Part shown: one piece after another, positions 1-7,917 of the stretch | Layout of the letters: the number at the start of each line of letters is the position of its first letter | Position numbering within the stretch: the stretch's first letter is position 1 | NCBI GenBank assembly: GCA_006937955.1 | Contig: SSNP01000015.1 | Span: forward strand, 3,917,239 to 3,981,238 | Direction: 5' to 3' | DNA from: Pachypanchax playfairii | Taxonomy: Eukaryota; Chordata; Actinopteri; Cyprinodontiformes; Aplocheilidae | Length of the DNA: 64,000 nucleotides | Program-made: the position numbers and the translations under genes | Notes under the pieces: generated by a model | The model's database searches: none | What the model was told of the DNA's origin: nothing | What the model saw: only the letters and a program-made list of their open reading frames with translations

Positions 1-867
1 GTTAGTTTGAACAGACTGTAGTCAAGGCCGACTCTTCTCAAAACATTTAAAATAGACCAAGTCCTCATTGCAATCTGAACCAGCAATTTGTGTTTTCATA
101 TCATCCATATAATATTGGAAATATCACGAAAACGTTTCTTTTACCTTTTCATAATTTTCTCAAATTCCTCATCCTAATTGTTCAAGGAAATCTCACAGAT
201 GAGACAAATCCAAGCAGAAATATATTTCTATTGTTTGATAATAAGAGCACGTATACAAGTGCAGAGATTTCCTGAAACAAAAAAAAGACGGCAGCCATAA
301 TGGAAAAAACTCTCAGATGGTTGAGTAAAATCAGACAATTCTGTTCAACGTCACGAAGTCCTTTTTTCCATCAGACCAACATCTATTAATCCACTCACCT
401 GCAGGATTACTTATAAACATCTACAAACTTCTTTAATTACACCTCAGAGTTTCAAGTGAAAAAATTAAGAAAATACATTTAAGCCAGAATGTATAAAAGT
501 AACACATTTAATAACATTTGCTTAAGGCGACATCACTGATAACATTCAGTGTGTCATAATTTGCATCACACAACTCCTCTTTTTTGTTGTAATCCCTTTT
601 TAATCTAGTGTATAATTTGAACAAAAATATTCACATTCTAAGGTTTAAAAAAAAATCACTGTATTCACATAATAAAACAAGAACATAATTTCATAAACGT
701 CCTGACAAAAGCAAACAAATATCTAGATTTTTCTACAGAAAGCATCTAATTAAATTCATACTACTTCAAACAAAATCTTTTCTTTCTAATGGACATTAAA
801 AAAAACCATTTCAGTAAATTTTGCAACAAAAATATTAACAGTTCTGAACAAAACCTTGTAGATGTTA
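1..867. other. 3' flank of the fusion gene, no other gene seen
   Basis: AT-rich DNA with no convincing coding potential. A minus-strand ATTAAA variant polyadenylation signal (512-507) could serve the fusion gene. The first about 95 bases resemble 11636-11725, upstream of zinc-finger gene A. Confidence 0.5.
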
Positions 868-2537
868 TTATTTCCGCCGTCCCTGCATGTCCAGGTGACA
901 CAGTTTATAGTTTTTTACTGTGTGGTACCTTTCATTGCACGGTACAGCACACAGTCCGACATCACACTCTTGACACCTGTACTTGGTCTGACGACGACCT
1001 TTAGGACGGTTGCGGTCTGAGCATACGGCACAGTCCGGTCTATCGTCAGCCTTGCGGAGCCAGTGGCGCTCTGTCAGCCTCTGTGGGATTTCTCCTGCCG
1101 GCTGCGATGGTCTTCCTCCGTTTCTGCTCTCCATTTTTGAATAGCCCTCAAGAAGGCCGATGACAATGTCCTGTACAAAAAGCTTCATGGACTTGTGTGG
1201 AACTGGAGTTACACTGCAGTGGAGAATGTGAGCATTCACCACACTGATGCTCAGAACTGTGTTGAAGACACAGTTGTACCATTTCCTAGAAAAATGTGGA
1301 AAGAGAACTGCCTTCATTCTCTGATCAGCTGTAGCTACTCCTCCTATGAAGTTGTTGTATGCATCCAAACACACAGGCGTCTTGACCTTACGGAATCCCC
1401 AAGGATTGTCTTTGGTTTGGATCTTTTTTTGGATCCACCCATTTCCGTGGATGGAGGAGAGGACCGTCACACGCTTTGTGTTGTGCCAAGCACAAGCTAA
1501 CAGTTTGTTGTTCCTCATGAACACTGGGTCCTCTCCCTTCCTCAGAGGCAACTGGGCTGGTGTCAGACCTCTTGGCATTCCTTGGCAATAGCAGTCTACA
1601 GTCCCACACAGGCCAGTATCCATAGCTGCTAGCTCATCTGCAATGGCAGGCGATGTGAAGCAACTGTTCATGTAGACTTCATGTCCTTTCCATGTGTATG
1701 GGGCCATCAGCTCACGCACGATAAGATGAGAAGCATCTACCCCCTCAGCATGGTCACTGTACTGTCCTGTGCACAGGGACCACTGCAACACATATCCTGA
1801 TTTGGCCTCACACAAAACAAAAGCTTTATAGTCATTTTTATCAGGCTTTTCGAGGTCGTACGACTTCACGCTGGGTCTTCTTTTAAAAGCAACAGTCATC
1901 TGATCTAATGACAGCTCCTTGGACGGACCGTAAACTTCTCGGAAGCGTGGGACGATGATATCAAGCACTGGACGCACCTTGAAGAGTCTGTCATGACCTG
2001 CTTTCCCACTAGCAACATACTCCTCATTGTTGGAAAAGTGTAGAAAAGACAAGATGGATTCAAATCTATTCCTGGACATCACTTTTCCAAATCTAGGTGA
2101 ATATGTTGCCCAAAATCCAGCCCAGTAATCCTCCACCTCTGACTTTTCCATCAGCCCCATACAGAAAAACAGAGCAAAAAAAGCTTTCATTTCCTGGACT
2201 GTGACATCATACCACTTCAGGAATCTGGATTGTGGCTTTATTGTTTGACTGGCCAAGTACTGGTGGGCATATCGGTTTGTTTCTTCTGTGATCAGTGTCC
2301 AAAAGTCCACAGTTAGGAAGAGGTACAGATAATCAACAGGCTTTGCATTGGTCAGATCATCCATTCCTAGATAACCCACAGGTTCTTCAAAACCTCGTAT
2401 CCAGTTCTTATACCCTTCATCAGTGTCCAGGAAATGCCAGTCGTCATCCTCATCATCATTCGATCTGCCCCTCCTTCTCTTCCTCCCTCCTGCTGCAGAC
2501 AACTCTCTGCCTTCTTTGCATCTTCTCCTCCGTCCAC
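868..2537 (-). CDS. Exon 6 of fusion gene: piggyBac (PGBD-like) transposase domain, catalytically degenerate
   Basis: This uninterrupted 555-codon exon follows a pyrimidine-rich acceptor (CTCTGCTGCCAG). It begins with a basic, NLS-like stretch (GGRKRRRGRS) and an acidic run. Then comes the piggyBac core: SLDQM around the first catalytic Asp (codon 1905-1903), YMNSCFTSP where active enzymes have Asp-Asn (codon 1668-1666 is Asn), and GGVATADQ where the third Asp is Ala (codon 1335-1333); the nearby accessory Asp (1326-1324) is kept. The C-terminal Cys/His zinc domain is intact (CAVC, CQEC, CAVPC, YHT). The upstream open frame contains no ATG, and the first in-frame ATG is about 60 codons in, so a spliced upstream start is needed. 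Flanking terminal repeats with TTAA were not found by eye. Confidence 0.88.
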
Positions 2538-5500
2538 CTGGCAGCAGAGTGAAAAGGGACACAGTTAAAAAATGAAAGAATCCACACCCAGACCTGACTA
2601 AGGTTCAGCTAGAGAGGGGGTGTGCCACTCTGGGCCTCGAGGGCCAAAATCCTGCATGTTTTAGATGTTTCACTGCATCACAACACGCCCAATTCAAATC
2701 CTCAGCTTGTCAGCACGTCCTGCAGAACCCTGTTAAAGACCTGTTCATCTGAATCAGGTGTGTAAAAGCAGGGGCTGGACAACCTTGAGCTACAAGAACC
2801 AGCCAATCTATGCCATTAAGGCTAAAACACAACATTCAATTAATTGCAAAAAAATATATATATATAAAAATTACATTTATTCATTAGAATTTATTCCTAA
2901 ACATTTTAACAAATTGTTTCACACACAAATGTTCTTTTTACAATCCACTGAGCGCTTGTTTTCTGTTTTACATAAACATTTTAGATGGAATCCTAACACG
3001 TGTCTGCCATCTAGTGGTGGAAGAAAGAATCAACAAAGAATGAAGTTCTGCTTATTCATCCTGTTGCAGCAACTTTCATGCACAGAACTGATAAAATACA
3101 ATTTTAAACCACAATGTTATTTAGTGACATTTTAACATAAATAATTGGATAAAGCATACATATTTTAATTATTCACCTAAGCATTTCAGTGCATATCATA
3201 TTATGTATGACTGTGTATGTGACAAATAAAATTTGAATTTATTGTGATTATAAAAATTCTTACATTTGACCAGAACTTTTTAATTTTCATTTTCAGAATG
3301 AAAACCAACGATATGCTCACAAACGTATATTTACTGTTTTGTGACACTAAGCGCCGGTAAGGCCTGCAGTTATGTAAATCTGTTCAAGTTCTCCTTTCTT
3401 TTAACCATTAGAGCCTCTGAAAAAATGTTACATAAAATTTAAAATTTCCCTTTTCATGTGAATAAACCGACAGAAAAGGAGAAATAATACCTGAACAACT
3501 GTCAGACTCATTTTTTCTAAGTAGAGTTTAGGGTTTTCTTACCTGATGTTTTTTGATAAGCTTTGAGTTTATACTGATTGACTTCACAGCCTGAGAGAAA
3601 ATTTCATAACAGCAGATATTTAATCAGAAAATGGTCAAATTAAATTTAAAGAATCACTTCTTTAAAAAATTTGAAGCCCTTATTGTTGAGTGACTTGTCT
3701 CATGTCTCTAAGGAGACATGTTAAACTGCTTACCGCACTCAGAGGAGTTTGAAGTTACACCCCACTCAGGAGTCCAGTCGCTGTCGCTGTCCTCAGTTGT
3801 TTTTGATTCAGAATAGCTTCCATCTTCATCATTCTCATTGTCTTCAGTCCCAGAAGAATATGAGTCACCTTCATGAGTATTTAGATCAGAGATCCATGTA
3901 ATTTCTGCTCTTCCACATTCCTCCCCATCAGCTGACATCTGATCAGCTGAGCTGCTGGTTGAAAGATCTTCATCTTCCACTTGGTCCTGATAAAGCTCCG
4001 AAAACTGAGGTTCCACTTCATAATCCTCACTCTTCACATTAACTTCAGTGATTGAACACCTGATAGCATCAGTCTCCTCCTTCACTTTGAGCTGCTCTCC
4101 CTCCAGACTGGTCCACAGTTCCTCCTGTTCCTCCTTTATGTGGAGGGGTTCTGGGTCCTGCTGGTCCACACCAGACCTCCATTCATCAGGAGCTTCTTCT
4201 TTAATCACCAGAGTCTGATGAAGATCTACAGGGACCACTGAAACACATGTACATCTATGTTACATTCACACATGGCGGACACATAGGGATTTACACAGGG
4301 AGTTACTTTGGGAAAAAGTTCAACTGAAAATGGAAAACAATACTGTAAATATATTTACTCCAGTAGTAATATGAAATATGTGTTCCACTCACCACCTTCA
4401 ACAGCATGTTGTTGACTCTCTCCTGTATCAGCAGTGGAGGTGGAACTGAAGGACTCATCCTGCTCACAGACTCTGAGCCTGCACACACATTTTGTACATA
4501 AGCATCATCAACCTTTAACTTATTTACAGTAACATAGTGTAACATGTCTATAGGCACTATTACCATTAGTGCTTATCAACATACAAGTTTCAATTCAAGT
4601 ATATTTATAAAGTGCCTGTTCATAAAGTCATTTCAAGGCACTTTATAGAACTATCAACAAATAAAACATTTTCTATCTAAGGAACCAGCCGATTGGGTTG
4701 AATTGTTAATTCAGCGCAATCCCCCATCCTGAGCAGCACGACTGGCGACAGTGGAAAGGAACGACTCCCTTTTAACAGGAAGAAACCTCTAGCAGAACTA
4801 GGGCTGGGTTTAAAAAATCGATTAATCGATTTAAATCGATTTAAGAATAAAAAATCTATAATCGATTCATAAAGCACTAAATCGATTTTTTTAAATATAC
4901 ATTTCCTTTTGTTACAGTTATGCCACATGCCACTGCTTCTGGATATTTTTAATGAAAACATGAATATTAAATGTATATAAAATACGCACTGTTGAAAGGC
5001 TGCTTCAGCATTTCATAAAAATTGCCATCTACGAATGTCTGATATTCAAGAAATACTAATGTGACAGAAATATCTGAAAAAAGAATCGATATTGAATCGA
5101 ATCGAAATTAATAGAAATCGAATCAATTTTTGCTCTTGTGAATCGAATCGATTCAGGAAATTAGGAGTGATACCCAGCCCTAAGCACAACCAGAACCTGG
5201 CTCAGGATGGGCGGCCTTCTGCTTGAGCCGACTGGAGTCTGATCTGACAGGAAAGAGACAAACACTAAATAATTTGGGCCAGTTGACATGTCTATGGAAA
5301 GATAAACCGAGAAACAGTTAATGGCAGCAATAACAATCAATACAATCATGTGGAGTAAAGAGAGACAGCAGAGTGAAGAAATGTGGTCAGTATGTCCTCC
5401 AGCAGTCTATAATAGCAAAACTAAAGGGAAAGCTCAGGATAACCTAAGCTAACCCTGACTATTAAATTGTGCACAAAGGAAAGTTTTAAGTCTGTTCTAC

Positions 5501-6307
5501 ACAAGGTGTCTGCCTCACAGATTAAACATGGAAGCTGTTTCCACAGGAGAGGAGCGTGAAGGACAAGTTCTGGTCAAAGATAACACCCAGGTTATTCACA
5601 TTGTTGTTGGAAGCAAAATTAATAGAATCTAAAGTAAAAGACTGACTACACAATTTGTTCCTAAAAGACTCAGGTCCGATTTATATACTATATCCGATAT
5701 ATTTATAAATTGGCCTACCGTCTTCTGGACACTTTTCGACAGCCAAGCGTCTCCTCAGTGTTAAGCTCCTGCAAAGCATCTACAGGATTGGGGAACTCTG
5801 GGGTAGGTTTTCCGTTTATAAAATGCTACATGAAAAATAAAAAACAAAATTTGAGTTGCTTGTTGGGGCGCTATGTTCGACTTTGTTGTAAACAGATGAA
5901 AAATAAAGTTGGGGAGCTCAAAGACCCAACACAACAGCAGCTGATGTAGCTAGTGTTAGCTAACATGTTTAACTACTGTTAAACTTAGAGTAGGTTAACG
6001 TTCTGGGAATAATATCCATGGTAATCATAACTTTGGTCCGATTTGTGCTCTTGCCTCTCGTTGGTAGATCTAGACAACAGGGGAACTAGTTAGCTGTTAG
6101 CCTTACCTTTGAGCAGACATATTTATGCTTTGTAATGTTTGACACATTTAACTGGGAGTGGGGCCGTCCACACTGTTTTATCCATTGTAGGCACCGCGCA
6201 CGTTGTGTTTTCGGCTTTGGGAATGGAAAGAACACAACTCCTCCAGATAATCTCTCGGGATATCTAGTGTCCGAATTACAAACGCCGTGGACACAATTCT
6301 TCACCAT
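868..6307 (-). CDS. THAP domain - acidic linker - piggyBac transposase-derived fusion gene (6 exons, predicted)
   Basis: Predicted exons: 6307-6107, 5825-5719, 4478-4393, 4237-3734, 3590-3543 and 2537-868. All five introns are GT-AG, and phases run 0, 2, 1, 1, 1 without breaking the frame (2616 nt, 871 residues plus stop). Residues 1-103 form a THAP zinc finger (C-x4-C, conserved W, C-x2-H, proline-rich end). Residues 104-315 are a linker rich in acidic and KEE motifs, like that of the neighbouring zinc-finger genes. Residues 316-871 are a piggyBac-type DDE domain with the C-terminal Cys-rich zinc domain. Known of the families: THAP domains bind DNA, and piggyBac-derived proteins are repeatedly domesticated. 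Inferred: a nuclear DNA-binding protein without transposase activity. It could instead be two genes, a THAP/linker gene and a separate piggyBac remnant, but the last exon has no ATG before its conserved region, which favours fusion. Transcript evidence is lacking. Confidence 0.7.
2625..2790. repeat. Dispersed teleost repeat in intron 5 of the fusion gene
   Basis: Text such as CTGGGCCTCGAGGGCC and CATCTGAATCAGGTGTG is typical of a common short non-autonomous fish element. Boundaries and class are uncertain. The rest of the 1-kb intron (2538-3542) is AT-rich with no further feature seen. Confidence 0.4.
3543..3590 (-). CDS. Exon 5 of fusion gene: 48-nt microexon
   Basis: A strong acceptor (TTTTCTCTCAG) and a strong donor (CATCAG followed by GTAAGA) bracket 48 nt. 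In the required phase these encode CEVNQYKLKAYQKTS with no stop. Entry and exit are both phase 1, so the exon can be skipped without breaking the frame. It is supported only by its splice sites and phase fit. Confidence 0.55.
3734..4237 (-). CDS. Exon 4 of fusion gene: acidic KEE-rich linker shared with neighbouring zinc-finger genes
   Basis: The 504-nt exon starts after a TGTGTTTCAG acceptor, as exon 2 of zinc-finger genes A, B and C does. It encodes the same opening (VPVDLHQTLVIKEE, then an EEWRSGVDQQDPEPLHIKEE-like stretch), followed by an acidic Ser/Asp/Glu-rich region. It carries several psi-K-x-E motifs (IKEE, IKEE, VKEE, VKSE), the SUMO-acceptor consensus. It ends at SSEC, where the paralogues continue into zinc fingers but this copy has a GTAAGC donor. 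Read through the donor, the frame stops after about nine codons at 3708, so on its own the exon looks like a truncated zinc-finger gene. Confidence 0.72.
4393..4478 (-). CDS. Exon 3 of fusion gene: short Ser/Thr-rich spacer
   Basis: The 86-nt exon lies between a TGTGTGCAG acceptor and a GTGAGT donor. In the phase dictated by exon 2 it reads LRVCEQDESFSSTSTADTG and then a Gln-rich end. Another frame also looks tidy (MSPSVPPPLLIQERVNNML) but does not connect to exons 2 and 4. No domain is recognised. Confidence 0.6.
4600..5260. repeat. Older dispersed teleost repeat split by the hAT element
   Basis: The two sides (gtggaaaggaacgactccct on the left, ggctcaggatgggcggcc on the right) read as one fish repeat interrupted at 4799-5182. 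Exact ends are not determined. Confidence 0.4.
4799..5182. mobile_element. Non-autonomous hAT-type element (MITE) with 8-bp target duplication
   Basis: The terminal inverted repeats are TAGGGCTGGGT and ACCCAGCCCTA. They enclose AT-rich sequence with many ATCGATT motifs and no transposase. Flanking octamers agcagaac (4791-4798) and agcacaac (5183-5190) differ at one base, fitting an 8-bp hAT target-site duplication. The element is nested inside an older repeat and lies in intron 2 of the fusion gene. Confidence 0.7.
5719..5825 (-). CDS. Exon 2 of fusion gene: C-terminal part of THAP zinc finger
   Basis: This exon is too short to stand out as an open frame. A T-rich acceptor ending in TAG precedes CATTTT, which reads His-Phe and supplies the last zinc ligand of the THAP C2CH motif. 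The reading continues HFINGKPTPEFPNPVDA, matching the conserved proline-rich end of THAP domains, then a basic KVSRRR tail. It ends after 107 nt (phase 2) at a GTAGGC donor. Confidence 0.78.
6107..6307 (-). CDS. Exon 1 of fusion gene: N-terminal part of THAP zinc finger
   Basis: ATG at 6307-6305 opens 67 codons ending in phase 0 at a GTAAGG donor. The reading contains C-x4-C (NCVHGVC), a hydrophobic FFPFP strand, the invariant THAP tryptophan in CLQWIK, and the next Cys in KYVCSK. Past the donor the frame loses its family likeness (VRLTAN), so the donor is the true exon end. The THAP C2CH motif is completed only by the HF that begins exon 2. Confidence 0.82.
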
Positions 6308-6760
6308 CTTGCTTGGAGTGAATGTTTGTCTGTGCGGCTCACACGGTTGTGTGATTGGAGAATGGCTGTTTTGAGAGAGGGTCCGGGTGCGCGTGAAATC
6401 ACGTGGTGTTACAGTTTCCTTGGCTACGAGCCACTTTCAAACTAAAAGTCTACTTCCGGTTCATATTTCTTCATATTGAACCAGAAGAACATTACAAAAA
6501 GCTTTCTGTACCTGCTTGTTTTTGTTCAGGGTAGCAGGGAGCTGATGTCTATCTCCAGGGGTTGTAGTGTTGCAGTTTCCTTGGCTGCGAGGTGCGAGCC
6601 GCTTTCAAATTAAAAGTGTACTTCCGGTTCATATTTCTTCATATTGAACCAGAAGAACGTTACAAAAAACTTTCTATACTCGCTTGTTCTTGTTCAGGGT
6701 AGCGGGGAGCTGATGTCTATCTCCAGGACAGGGATCCTTTGGTGAGAGGTAGGGTTACGC
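6308..6760 (-). promoter_or_regulatory. Promoter region of the fusion gene with a duplicated ETS-site block
   Basis: This block lies directly upstream of the THAP start codon. It contains an imperfect tandem duplication: 6407-6559 and 6568-6727, each with CTTCCGG (6453-6459 and 6621-6627), an ETS-factor core, and a shared TTCATATTTCTTCATATTG. Promoter function is inferred from position and motif only. Confidence 0.45.
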
Positions 6761-7917
6761 CTGGACAGGTCACCAGTCCACCACAGGGCCACCTAGTCAC
6801 AGAGACAATCATTCACACACACACCTAGGCACAATTTAGAGTTATCAGTGAAACTCAAGCATACTTTTGGTCTGGTGGAGGAAGCTGGGGTCCCAGAGAA
6901 AACCCATGCATGGATGAGGAGAAACATGCAAACTTCATGCAGAAAGGTCCTGGCTGTACCACCTTGCTCCAAGGCTACAGGGAACTGCACCACTGTGCAT
7001 CTCAAAATACACAGTAAAATATATAGAGATAGATTTTGTTTATTTTTTAGAAAAATATTTATATTTTCAGAGAAATTATACTAAATCCTCCTGTCAGTTT
7101 GGAATGAAAAGATTCAAACCTTCATATTGTTCTGATTTATCAGCCAGATATGGTGTAAAATTTCAAAATTATTCAGAAGGAACAATAAATCAATATGAGA
7201 TTAAACTTCATTTAATGGCAGATTCACTTGTTAATAATCTTTTTTCTGAGTTAAGTTGCTAAAATATTTATTTGAGAAATGGTTTGTTCCAATATTAGGT
7301 TGTTTTATTGAAAAAAAGTGATTAAAACGTTTACCTTCAATATTCTAATCTTTTCTTTTTTTAAATAAACTTGATCACAAATGATATTTAATATGACACA
7401 ATTTTCAGCATAAGAAAGATAACAAATGACCGGGATACTTGAATTTGGACACATTTTATTTCCCCTTTTTGCAATATTAGGCTACAGTTAGACTGAAGTA
7501 AAAAAAAAAAAAAACAGTTTCCATCTCTGTCATCATCCTGGATTGCTCATCACAGAACCATCAGAAATAACCTATAAAATCAGTTGATGTTGGTCTTTTT
7601 TCAGTATTTACTCTGAAGCCTGTTACATTATTAACAGAATTTGATCATTAAAAATTCTTAACAGCTTTAGTTCATTTATTTTTTTAGAGGATTTGCATGT
7701 TGTGGAACAAAGACAGAATTAAATTTTGTATTTTAAGGGGAAAAACATCTAAAATAAAACCTGAAATATTCATTTTCATGTGAATCCACAGATACTACAC
7801 ATGAAAGTCAGCATTAAGAAAGGAACACTTTCAAATTCATCATAATTCATAATACAGATATATTGGAATTTCTTGAATCAATAACCTTTATAGATAAACT
7901 GTCTCCATATCTGTCTG
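6728..7917. other. Spacer between fusion gene and zinc-finger gene A
   Basis: The first part (about 6728-6990) is a degenerate common fish repeat (cctggacaggtcaccagtcc). The rest is AT-rich and holds the 3' untranslated region of gene A, with a minus-strand AATAAA at 7460-7455. No other gene is seen. Confidence 0.5.

Noticed and set aside
3708..4238. Stand-alone truncated zinc-finger pseudogene
   Set aside because: This was the first reading, because the frame stops just after ECGKQF. The strong GTAAGC donor, the downstream microexon and phase fit with the piggyBac exon make an exon of a larger gene the better explanation, though a pseudogene remains possible.
4303..4566. Independent protein reading MSPSVPPPLLIQERVNNML
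   Set aside because: That frame cannot join exons 2 and 4 in phase; the alternative frame of the same exon can.
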